DNA of 47,359 bases, taken from contig JAICUI010000018.1 of assembly GCA_025935925.1 (NCBI GenBank), forward strand, positions 1 through 47,359, given 5' to 3'. Positions 35,653-43,148 of the stretch are shown here, piece after piece. The position numbers were made by a program, and so were the translations under genes. This DNA is from Chloroflexota bacterium. Its GTDB lineage: Bacteria; Chloroflexota; Limnocylindria; Limnocylindrales; CSP1-4. The notes below the pieces were generated by a model. The model saw nothing but the letters and a program-made list of their open reading frames with translations, did not search any database and was not told the DNA's origin. Numbering within the stretch: the first letter of the stretch is position 1; each line of letters begins with the position of its first letter.

Positions 35653-36500
35653 CGGACGACGCCGGCGGCGCGGAGGGCGGCGCCCCGGTCATCGACGCCG
35701 ACGCCTTCAACCGGTTCGAGGCCGCCGGCTGGGAGGCGCGCGCGGGGTCGTACGGGTTCCTGTCCCCGATGACCCAGCGGGTCGGCGGGACGGTGCTGGC
35801 CGCGGCGGGCGTCGGGCCGGGCCGCCAGGTGCTCGACGTGGGGTCCGGGCCGGGCGACCTCGCCGCGGCGGCCGCGGATCTCGGCGCGGATACCGTCGGC
35901 ATGGACGTCGCCCCGTCGATGGTCCGCCGTGCGGCGACCGCTCACCCGTCGATCCCGTTCCGGATCGGCTCGTTCGAGGCGATCCCGGTCGGGCCCGCGA
36001 CGGTCGACGCGGTCGTCGGCAACTTCGTGTTCAACCACGTCGGCCGTCCCGAGGCGGCGCTCGCGGAGGCGCGCCGCGTGCTCCGGCCGGGCGGGTGGCT
36101 GGCGCTCTCGACCTGGGACGCGCCGCGCCGCAATCGGCTGCTGGGGATCCTCCTCGACGCCATCGCGGAGGCCGGCGCGCCGGCGCCCGATCGCCTTCCG
36201 GCCGGCCCGACCAACTTCCGCACCGACGAGGAGCTGCGCGACCTGTTCGCCCGGGCCGGGTTTGCGGAGGTGGGCATCTCGCACCTCCAGTTCCAGGCCC
36301 CGGTCGCGTCGGCCGGCGAGCTGTGGGACGGGATCCTCGAGTCGGCCGTGCGCATCCCGCCGCTCGTCATCCACCAGCCGCCCGACGTCCGCGCCCGGAT
36401 CCGCGAGGCGTTCGACCGGCTCGCGGCGGCCTATCGGCGGCCCGATGGGTCGCTCGCGATCCCGGTCGCGGTCCAGGTCACGCGCGGTCGGCGGACGTGA
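35637..36500 (+). CDS. Class I SAM-dependent methyltransferase
   Basis: A 287-residue methyltransferase of the type-11 group. The SAM-binding motif is RQVLDVGSGPGDLAAAAADL, followed by ADTVGMDVAPSMVRRAA, VVGNFVFNHV and EARRVLRPGGWLALSTWD. GTG 35637 overlaps the preceding gene by 16 bases and its stop overlaps pheA by four, so it is firmly embedded in the operon. Nothing in the sequence shows the substrate; a role tied to amino-acid synthesis is only suggested by position. The start could lie further in, because the first 20 residues are not conserved-looking. Confidence 0.88.
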   Translation: MVQPVADDAGGAEGGAPVIDADAFNRFEAAGWEARAGSYGFLSPMTQRVGGTVLAAAGVGPGRQVLDVGSGPGDLAAAAADLGADTVGMDVAPSMVRRAATAHPSIPFRIGSFEAIPVGPATVDAVVGNFVFNHVGRPEAALAEARRVLRPGGWLALSTWDAPRRNRLLGILLDAIAEAGAPAPDRLPAGPTNFRTDEELRDLFARAGFAEVGISHLQFQAPVASAGELWDGILESAVRIPPLVIHQPPDVRARIREAFDRLAAAYRRPDGSLAIPVAVQVTRGRRT

Positions 36501-37363
36501 TCGGCCAGGTCCGCGCGGGCTCCACGGGCGAGCCCGGGGCGTTCGCCGAGGAGGCCGTGCTGCGGTTCTTCGCGACGCCGGTCGCCGTGCCGTCGTCCTC
36601 GTTCCGTGCCGTGTTCGAGGGCGTCAGCGACGGCACCCTCGAGGCCGGGGTCGTGCCCGTGGAGTCGTCGCTGCTGGGCACCATCCGCGAGAACCTCGAC
36701 CTGCTGTGGGAGTTCGACCTGCCGGTCGTCGGCGAGGTCTCGGTCCCGGTCCGCCTCGCGCTGCTGGGGCTTCCGGGCGAGCGGCTCGAGACCGTCGAGC
36801 GGGTCTACTCCATCTCCGCGGCGCTCGCCCAGGCGGACGCCTTCCTGCGATCCCGGCCGTGGACGGTCCAGACGACCTACAACACCGCGGGCGCCGCGCG
36901 GCAGGTCGCCGAGCGCGCCGAGCGCGGGGCCGCCGCCGTGGCGTCGGCCCGGGTCGCGCCGATCTACGGCCTCGAGGTCATCGCGAACGACATCCAGTCG
37001 GGCTCCGACAACCACACCCGGTTCGCGGTCCTCGCCCGCCGTGACAGCGAGGCGGCAGTGCGCGCGGGCGCCGCCACGCTCGCGATCGCGGGCCCGCCGC
37101 GGACGTCGCTCGTGTTCGCGGTACGCAACGTGCCCGGGTCGCTCGTGCGCGCGCTCGCGGCGTTCGCGGACCGGGGCCTCAACCTGTCGCGGCTCGAGTC
37201 GCGGCCATGGACCGAGCGCGGCTCGCGCTGGGAGTACCTGTTCTGGGTCGACCTCGACGCCGACCCCGCCGACGCGGCGTGCGCCGAGGCCCTCGAGGCG
37301 CTGAGCAAGGAGACGGAGGTCGTCAGGATCCTCGGCACCTACCCGAGGGCGCCGGAGGACTGA
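36497..37363 (+). CDS. pheA: Prephenate dehydratase with ACT domain
   Basis: A 288-residue monofunctional enzyme that makes phenylpyruvate from prephenate. N-terminal part: STGEPGAFAEEAVLRFF, then VVPVESSLLGTIRENLDLLW, then SGSDNHTRFAVLAR with the essential Thr-Arg-Phe. The usual Pro-Ile-Glu-Asn-Ser motif reads Pro-Val-Glu-Ser-Ser here. The C-terminal ACT domain (TSLVFAVRNVPGSLVRALAA, then DRGLNLSRLESRP) would give phenylalanine feedback control. GTG 36497 overlaps the methyltransferase stop. It ends the long plus-strand operon; the next gene begins 70 bases on with its own good ribosome-binding site. Confidence 0.93.
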   Translation: MIGQVRAGSTGEPGAFAEEAVLRFFATPVAVPSSSFRAVFEGVSDGTLEAGVVPVESSLLGTIRENLDLLWEFDLPVVGEVSVPVRLALLGLPGERLETVERVYSISAALAQADAFLRSRPWTVQTTYNTAGAARQVAERAERGAAAVASARVAPIYGLEVIANDIQSGSDNHTRFAVLARRDSEAAVRAGAATLAIAGPPRTSLVFAVRNVPGSLVRALAAFADRGLNLSRLESRPWTERGSRWEYLFWVDLDADPADAACAEALEALSKETEVVRILGTYPRAPED

Positions 37364-37433
37364 GCCACCGGGCCAACGGTGCGAAGATGGCGGCCGCGCC
37401 CGTCGAACCCGTCCACCACCCAGGGAGGCACAC

Positions 37434-39104
37434 ATGGACGACGCGTTCCGCGCCGAGATGGCCGCCGGCTACACGTTCGACGAGCCGGTCGTGGTGCTGG
37501 GCTCGCCGATCCTGGGCGACGAAGTGGACACCGACGTCCGGGTGGCCATCCCGCTGTCGCGGATCAATCGCCACGGGCTGATCGCCGGCGCCACCGGGAC
37601 CGGCAAGACCAAGACGCTCCAGCTGCTCGCGGGCCAGCTGTCCGCGTTCGGCGTGCCCGTGTTCGCGGTCGACGTCAAGGGCGACCTCAGCGGCGTCGGC
37701 GCCCCGGGCGACCCGGCGGCCAAGCCCGTCGTCGACCGGTCGGCGTCGCTCAAGTGGACATACACGCCGCTGGCGCACCCGCTCGAGGTCCTCTCGCTGT
37801 CGGGCAACCAGGGCGCCCACGTGCGCGCGAGCGTGAGCTCGTTCGGTCCCCTGCTGCTGGGCAAGGTCCTCGACCTCAACGACACGCAGACGTCGATCCT
37901 GTCCCTCGTCTTCCGCTACTGCGACGACCAGCACCTGCCGCTGCTCGACCTCGCCGACCTCCGGACGACCCTCAAGGTCCTCGGTTCCGACGACGGCAAG
38001 GCCGTCCTGCAGGATCTGGGCGGCATCGGGCCGGCGTCGCTCGGGGTGATCCTGCGGGCGATCGTCACGATCGAGGAGTCGGGTGCGGACGTCTTCTTCG
38101 GCGAGCCGGAGTTCGACGTGGACGACCTCCTCCGGACGACACCCGACGGCAAGGGCGTCGTGACCCTCCTCGAGGTCGCGGACGTCATGGACCGGCCACG
38201 GCTGTACTCGACGTTCGTCCTCTGGATGCTCGCCCAGCTCTACCAGCACCTGCCGGAGGTCGGCGACCTCCCGGTGCCCAAGCTCGCGTTCTTCTTCGAC
38301 GAGGCGCACCTGCTGTTCGACGACGCATCGGACGCGCTCCTCGAGCAGATCGAGCGGACGGCGCGCCTCATCCGCTCCAAGGGCGTCGGCGTGTACTTCG
38401 TCACCCAGGCGCCGACGGACGTGCCGTCGTCGGTGCTGTCACAGCTCGGCAACCGCGTCCAGCACGCGCTGCGCGCGTTCACCCCGGACGACGCCGATGC
38501 GCTGCGCAAGACGGCCCGCACGTTCCCGGTGACGACGCACTACGACGTCGAGCAGACGATCACGAGCCTGGGCATCGGCGAGGCGCTGGTCACCGTCCTG
38601 TCGCCCAAGGGCGTCCCGACGCCCCTCGCGGCCACGCGCCTGATCCCGCCCGACTCGCGGATGGCGCCGCTCACGGCCGACGAGCTCCACGCCGTCGTCA
38701 ACGCCTCGCCGCTCGAGGCGAGGTACGGCCAGACGATCGACAAGGAGAGCGCGCACGAGATCATCACGGCGCGCCTCGCCCAGGCCCACGCCGGGGCCGC
38801 GGACGCGGCCGCCCAGGCGACGATGCGCGACCAGGTCTCGCCGACGACGGCGACGGGCCTCGGCGGGATGACGCCCGCGCAGCAGGAGCGGGAGGTCCAG
38901 CGCCAGGCGAAGGAGATCGCGGCCGCGCAGAAGGCGGCGGAGCGCGAGCGCAAGGCCCAGGAGAAGGCGGCGCAGGCCGCCGCGCGACAGCGCGAGCGGA
39001 CGATCGAGACCGGCATCCGGACCGCCGGGCGCGTCGCGACGTCGCGAATGGGCCAGTCGCTCATCCGCGGCGTGTTCGACACCATCTTCGGCGGCAAGCG
39101 CTAG
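37434..39104 (+). CDS. DUF853/YjgR family P-loop ATPase (HerA/FtsK-like)
   Basis: A 556-residue protein with Walker A GATGTGKTKT near residue 50 and Walker B KLAFFFDEAHLLFDDA near residue 288, plus YFVTQAPTDVPSSVLSQLGN (sensor region) and the family's C-terminal signature IRGVFDTIFGGKR. Residues about 465-525 are an Ala/Glu/Lys/Arg-rich predicted coiled coil. Starts at ATG 37434 with AGGGAGG six bases upstream. YjgR-type proteins are widespread and related to HerA helicases; their function is not established. A hairpin follows the stop. Confidence 0.93.
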   Translation: MDDAFRAEMAAGYTFDEPVVVLGSPILGDEVDTDVRVAIPLSRINRHGLIAGATGTGKTKTLQLLAGQLSAFGVPVFAVDVKGDLSGVGAPGDPAAKPVVDRSASLKWTYTPLAHPLEVLSLSGNQGAHVRASVSSFGPLLLGKVLDLNDTQTSILSLVFRYCDDQHLPLLDLADLRTTLKVLGSDDGKAVLQDLGGIGPASLGVILRAIVTIEESGADVFFGEPEFDVDDLLRTTPDGKGVVTLLEVADVMDRPRLYSTFVLWMLAQLYQHLPEVGDLPVPKLAFFFDEAHLLFDDASDALLEQIERTARLIRSKGVGVYFVTQAPTDVPSSVLSQLGNRVQHALRAFTPDDADALRKTARTFPVTTHYDVEQTITSLGIGEALVTVLSPKGVPTPLAATRLIPPDSRMAPLTADELHAVVNASPLEARYGQTIDKESAHEIITARLAQAHAGAADAAAQATMRDQVSPTTATGLGGMTPAQQEREVQRQAKEIAAAQKAAERERKAQEKAAQAAARQRERTIETGIRTAGRVATSRMGQSLIRGVFDTIFGGKR

Positions 39105-39105
39105 G

Positions 39106-39128
39106 CGGGGACTTGTCGTCCGTCCCCG
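39106..39128 (+). terminator. Hairpin after the DUF853 gene, possible terminator
   Basis: CGGGGAC (39106-39112) and GTCCCCG (39122-39128) form a 7-bp stem with a 9-base loop two bases after the stop codon. No U-run follows. Confidence 0.45.
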
Positions 39129-39161
39129 GGTTGTGCTGCGCTCGCGTCCGGCGGGGCCCGG

Positions 39162-39398
39162 TCAGCCGCGGGGCGGAAACCCCTGGCGCTGCACCCGTCG
39201 GGCGGGCTTCGGCCGCCCCAGCCACGGCCCGGCGGCCCGCGGCATGCGCAGCAGGCCCTCCCGAGCGGCGTGCTGGGTGCCAAGGATGGTCCCGACCGGC
39301 AGGCCGAGGGCCCCGTCGCGCACGCGCGTCGGCGACGCAGGGTCGCCGTCGGCGCCGAGGGACCGGGCGCGGGTCGTCCGTTCGGTGCGAGCCATCAT
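39162..39398 (-). CDS. Small basic hypothetical protein
   Basis: A 78-residue frame starting MMARTERTTRARSLGADGDP. Nearly every codon ends in G or C, as in the true genes nearby, which supports coding. It is Arg/Gly/Pro-rich and basic, with a middle block VRDGALGLPVGTILGTQHAA and an end RRVQRQGFPPRG. No membrane segment. No clear ribosome-binding site precedes either ATG (39398, 39395). Family unknown. The remaining sequence between 39105 and 39570 shows only the hairpin at 39106 and no other supportable gene. Confidence 0.45.
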   Translation of the reverse strand: MMARTERTTRARSLGADGDPASPTRVRDGALGLPVGTILGTQHAAREGLLRMPRAAGPWLGRPKPARRVQRQGFPPRG

Positions 39399-39570
39399 GC
39401 GTGCAGCATCGCGGGCGCGACGTCAAAGCCGCATGTGCGGACGCCGGCTCGTTCGACAACAACGCATCACGCCGTCGATGGCGCTGGCGCCCACGCGCCG
39501 GACGCGGCGGACGGCGGTATCGGGCGTCGCGCTCGCTGATCCGCAGCCCCGGCGAGCGTTGTCGCCGGGC

Positions 39571-40218
39571 TCAGGTGCCGGTCGCGCGTCCTGCGGGGAG
39601 CATGGCCGGCGCGTGGATGCCGGGGATCGCCTCGTAGTGATCGGCGGCCCAGCGGTCGAGCAGGTCTTCGTGGCGGGTCCGGCCGACCGCCCGGATGTCC
39701 GCGCCGGTCGCCTCCTCGAGGTGCGCCCAGCTGTCCCACAGGGACAGCGTCGCGAAGCGGTCCGGCGCCTGGATCCCCAGGTACAGCGCGATGGGCCCCA
39801 TGCCGGCGGCCCGGTCCGCGGTGGCGCCCGCGCTCACCGCGTCCGCGTACGCGACCTGGGCACCCGGCCGGGTATGGCCCGTGACGAGACGCAGGATCCC
39901 AGCCTCCGCGTAGCGGTCCGGAGGGAGCGCGCACGCGATCGCGAGCCCGTGGAGCTCCCGGTCGGTCGAGCCTGCGAGCAGCTCCGGGTGGAACACGCCG
40001 TGGTCCACGTCCGCCCCGACGCCCGCGACCATCGCCTCGTGGGACGCCCAGACCGTGGCGATCAGCCGCGCGCCGTCGTCGTCCGCGCCGTTCCGGCCGG
40101 CGTACGCCGCGAGGTTGCCCGGAATGCGGACGACGTCGGGCACGAGCACATCGCGGATCTGGGCGTCGAAGCCGGGCACGGCCGACCGGAACCGGAACAG
40201 GCGCAGGACGGGTCCCAC
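39571..40218 (-). CDS. Probable ABM-fold (dimeric alpha/beta barrel) protein with two repeats
   Basis: A 215-residue protein starting at GTG 40218 (VGPVLRLFRFRSAVPGFDAQ). Two segments look like antibiotic-biosynthesis-monooxygenase-type halves: the first ends LIATVWASHEAMVAG, the second IALYLGIQAPDRFATLSLWD then SWAHLEEATGADIRA. The paired W-x-S/D pattern fits a tandem ferredoxin-like fold. No cofactor residues can be named. It is divergent from the aldehyde dehydrogenase; a 10-bp inverted repeat lies in the shared upstream region. Function unknown. Confidence 0.65.
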   Translation of the reverse strand: MGPVLRLFRFRSAVPGFDAQIRDVLVPDVVRIPGNLAAYAGRNGADDDGARLIATVWASHEAMVAGVGADVDHGVFHPELLAGSTDRELHGLAIACALPPDRYAEAGILRLVTGHTRPGAQVAYADAVSAGATADRAAGMGPIALYLGIQAPDRFATLSLWDSWAHLEEATGADIRAVGRTRHEDLLDRWAADHYEAIPGIHAPAMLPAGRATGT

Positions 40219-40235
40219 TGGCGGGCTCGCTCATT

Positions 40236-40274
40236 CCTCGTGACGGGTGAGACGGCATTGTCGGCGTCACGAGG
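40236..40274. promoter_or_regulatory. 10-bp inverted repeat in a divergent intergenic region
   Basis: CCTCGTGACG (40236-40245) and CGTCACGAGG (40265-40274) are exact reverse complements separated by 19 bases. The element is 17 bases upstream of the ABM-like gene start (minus) and 111 bases upstream of the aldehyde dehydrogenase start (plus). It could be a regulator site or an mRNA hairpin. Further right, CGATCG occurs repeatedly at 40325-40350. Confidence 0.5.
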
Positions 40275-40385
40275 GTGCGAGACAAGCAGGACGTGACGAC
40301 CGGGTTCTCGGGGGGCCGCTGGTACGATCGGACGATCGCATCGATCGGACAACCCCCGCTCCCGGGGGAGTCAGGAGCCGAGATC

Positions 40386-41837
40386 ATGACCGTCGTCCAG
40401 ACCGGCATCGGAACCCCGCATCCCATCTACCTCGCCGGCCGCTGGGTCGACTCGCCGGACGTCCTCGTCGTCGACAATCCGGCCCGACCCGGCGAGCCCG
40501 TCGGCGCCACGTACCAGGCGACCGCGGACCAGTACGACGAGGCCGTCGAGGCCGCCGTCCGCGCGTTCGACCAGACGCGGAAGCTGCCGGCGTTCGAGCG
40601 CGGCCGGATCCTGCGGTTCATCAGCGACGGCATCAAGGCGCGGCGGGAGGAGCTCGGGGCGCTCATCTCGCAGGAGGCCGGCAAGCCGATCCGCGACGCC
40701 CTCGTCGAGGTCGACCGTGCAGTGCTGACGTTCCGGCTCGGAGCCGAGGAGGCGGAGCGCATGGTCGGCGAGTCGATCCCGCTCGACATCAACGCGGGGT
40801 CGCGCGACCGGTTCGGCATCACCCGCCGCTTCCCGATCGGCCCGATCGCGGGCATCAGCCCGTTCAACTTCCCGCTCAACCTCGCCGCGCACAAGCTGTC
40901 GCCGGCGATCGCGTCGGGCAACCCGATCGTGCTCAAGCCGCCGTCCAAGGATCCGCTCGTCATGCTCCGCGTGGCGGAGATCATCGCGGAGACCGGTCTG
41001 CCGGACGGCGCGGTGAGCGTGCTGCCGATGAGCCGCGAGCTCGGCGACCGGATGGTGAGCGATGACCGGTTCAAGGTGCTCACCTTCACCGGGTCGCCCG
41101 CGATCGGCTGGAAGATGAAGGCCCGCGCCGGCAAGAAGCGCGTCGTGCTCGAGCTCGGTGGCAACGCCGGCGTGATCGTGGACGAGTCCGCGGATCTCGA
41201 CTGGGCCGCGCGCCGGATCGTCACGGGCGGCTTCGCGTACAGCGGCCAGACGTGCATCTCCGTCCAGCGGATCTTCGTGCACGAGGCGGTCCACGACGAC
41301 TTCATGGGCCGCTTCCTCGAAGGCGTGAGAAACCTCCGCCAGGGCGACCCGGCGGATGCCTCCACCGACATCGGGCCGATGGTCGACGAGAAGAACGCCG
41401 AGCGGACGCAGGCCTGGGTCGACGAGGCCGTCGCGGACGGCGCACGGCTGCTCGTCGGCGGCAAGCGCAACGGCACGTTCTTCCCGCCGACCGTGCTGAC
41501 GAACGTCAGGCGCGACGCGAGGATCTGCTCCAGCGAGGCGTTCGCGCCGGTCGTCGTGGTCGAGACGTTCTCGGACCTCGGCGATGCGATCGCATCGGTC
41601 AACGACTCGACCTTCGGCCTGCAGGCCGGCGTGTTCACCTCGGATCTCGCGGGGGCGTGGAACGCCTTCCACGAGCTCGAGGTGGGCGGCGTGATCATCA
41701 ACGACATCCCGTCGTACCGCGTGGACCACATGCCCTACGGCGGGGTCAAGGACTCCGGCCTCGGGCGCGAGGGGTTGCGCTGGGCGATCGAGGACATGAC
41801 CGAGCTCCGCCTGATGGTCCTCGCCTGGCCCCAGTGA
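40386..41837 (+). CDS. NAD(P)-dependent aldehyde dehydrogenase
   Basis: A 483-residue ALDH-superfamily enzyme that oxidises an aldehyde to its acid. The cofactor and substrate blocks are ISPFNFPLNLAAHKLSPAIA, then VLTFTGSPAIGWKMK, catalytic Glu in VVLELGGNAGVIVDE and catalytic Cys290 in YSGQTCISVQRIFV. I start at ATG 40386 (MTVVQTGIGTPHPIYLAGRW) because AGGAG lies 9 or so bases upstream. Substrate class unknown; the following acyl-CoA dehydrogenase and acyl-CoA synthetase suggest a route from aldehydes to acyl-CoA, by position only. Confidence 0.93.
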   Translation: MTVVQTGIGTPHPIYLAGRWVDSPDVLVVDNPARPGEPVGATYQATADQYDEAVEAAVRAFDQTRKLPAFERGRILRFISDGIKARREELGALISQEAGKPIRDALVEVDRAVLTFRLGAEEAERMVGESIPLDINAGSRDRFGITRRFPIGPIAGISPFNFPLNLAAHKLSPAIASGNPIVLKPPSKDPLVMLRVAEIIAETGLPDGAVSVLPMSRELGDRMVSDDRFKVLTFTGSPAIGWKMKARAGKKRVVLELGGNAGVIVDESADLDWAARRIVTGGFAYSGQTCISVQRIFVHEAVHDDFMGRFLEGVRNLRQGDPADASTDIGPMVDEKNAERTQAWVDEAVADGARLLVGGKRNGTFFPPTVLTNVRRDARICSSEAFAPVVVVETFSDLGDAIASVNDSTFGLQAGVFTSDLAGAWNAFHELEVGGVIINDIPSYRVDHMPYGGVKDSGLGREGLRWAIEDMTELRLMVLAWPQ

Positions 41838-41952
41838 GCTCGCTTCGGGCACCGGCGAGGTAGCCCGCGGCGGCGCGACGCCGGGACGCGTATCCGTCCC
41901 GGGCTCCGCGACCCGGCGCGCCCGGGGGCGCCCGGCGCGGGAGACTCCGCGC

Positions 41953-43125
41953 ATGGACCTCACGCTGACGCCGCCCCAGCAGGAGCTCCGCGACCGCGCC
42001 GGGCGCTACGTCGTCGACCACCTGCAGCCGCTCGAGGCGCAGTTCGAGCGCGACGGCCGCCTGCCGGACGACGCCGTCGCGGACGTCAAGCGCGTGGCGG
42101 TCGACCTCCGGCTCGCGGGCGGCCCACTGCCCGAGGCCGTCGGCGGGCAGGGATGGAGCGCGCTCGAGCAGGTGCTGGTCCACGAGCAGCTCGGCCAGGC
42201 GACGGGCGGCCTCTGGTCGTTCATCCCCGGGGCGTACAACGCGCTCGTCCACTGCACGCCCGAGCAGCGGACCCGGTACCTCGAGCCGAGCCTGCGGGGC
42301 GAACGCTTCGGCGCGTACGCGATCACCGAGCCCGGCCAGGGATCGGACGTCCGGACGCTGGCCTCGACGGCGATCTACGACGCGCCCGAGCGCGAGTACG
42401 TCCTCAACGGGGAGAAGTGGTTCGTCACCGGCCCGCCAGAGACCGACTTCATGATCTTCCACTGCCACCTCCTCGAGGGCGGCGAGCGGCTGCCGACGCT
42501 GTTCCTCGTCGACTACGACACGCCCGGGGTCCAGCTCGTCCACGACCCGCAGTACACCCACACGTTCGCGGATCGCCATCCGCAGTTCCGGCTGGCCGAC
42601 GTCCGCGTGCCGGTCGATGCCGTCCTCGGCGGGGTGGGGGCTGCCGACGAGCTGACGAACGAGTGGTTCGTCGAGGAGCGGCTCCACATCGGGGCGCGCT
42701 GCACCGGGGCCATGGAGCGGCTCCTGACGCTGGCCGTGGGCTACGCCACCGAGCGGGTCCAGTTCGGCCAGCGCATCTACGACTTCCAGGGCGTGAGCTT
42801 CCCGCTCGCCGATTCCGCGGCCGACGCGGCCGCGGCCAGGCTCCTCACCCGCGAGGCCGCCGCGCTGATGGACAGTGGCGCGGACCCCAAGGTCGTCCAC
42901 GCGAAGGCGTCGCTCGCCAAGCTGTTCGCGTCCGAGGCCGCGTGGCGCTGCGCGGACCGGGTCGTCCAGGTGTTCGGTGGGCGTGGCTACATGCGCGAGT
43001 TCCCGGCCGAGCGCTACCTGCGCGAGCTGCGCGTCGACCGCATCTGGGAGGGCACGAGCGAGATCCAGCGGCTGGTCATCGCCCGCGCCCTCGAGAAGCG
43101 CGGCGTCGACGCCGTCGTCGGCTGA
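41953..43125 (+). CDS. Acyl-CoA dehydrogenase
   Basis: A 390-residue FAD enzyme that introduces a 2,3 double bond into acyl-CoA. Blocks: GAYAITEPGQGSDVRTLAST, NGEKWFVTGPPETDFMI, the FAD region ERVQFGQRIYDFQGVSFPLA, FGGRGYMREFPAERYLRE, and the end RIWEGTSEIQRLVIARAL, whose Glu would be the catalytic base as in medium-chain acyl-CoA dehydrogenase. ATG 41953 has GGGAGA upstream. The acyl-CoA synthetase gene begins 23 bases after the stop. Confidence 0.94.
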   Translation: MDLTLTPPQQELRDRAGRYVVDHLQPLEAQFERDGRLPDDAVADVKRVAVDLRLAGGPLPEAVGGQGWSALEQVLVHEQLGQATGGLWSFIPGAYNALVHCTPEQRTRYLEPSLRGERFGAYAITEPGQGSDVRTLASTAIYDAPEREYVLNGEKWFVTGPPETDFMIFHCHLLEGGERLPTLFLVDYDTPGVQLVHDPQYTHTFADRHPQFRLADVRVPVDAVLGGVGAADELTNEWFVEERLHIGARCTGAMERLLTLAVGYATERVQFGQRIYDFQGVSFPLADSAADAAAARLLTREAAALMDSGADPKVVHAKASLAKLFASEAAWRCADRVVQVFGGRGYMREFPAERYLRELRVDRIWEGTSEIQRLVIARALEKRGVDAVVG

Positions 43126-43148
43126 CCGCTGCCGCCAGCCGGCTCGCC

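Noticed and set aside
42153..43148. N-terminal extension of the acyl-CoA synthetase frame through the acyl-CoA dehydrogenase gene
   Set aside because: The translation is Arg/Gly/Pro-rich shadow sequence in a second frame of the dehydrogenase gene, which has a clear family match.
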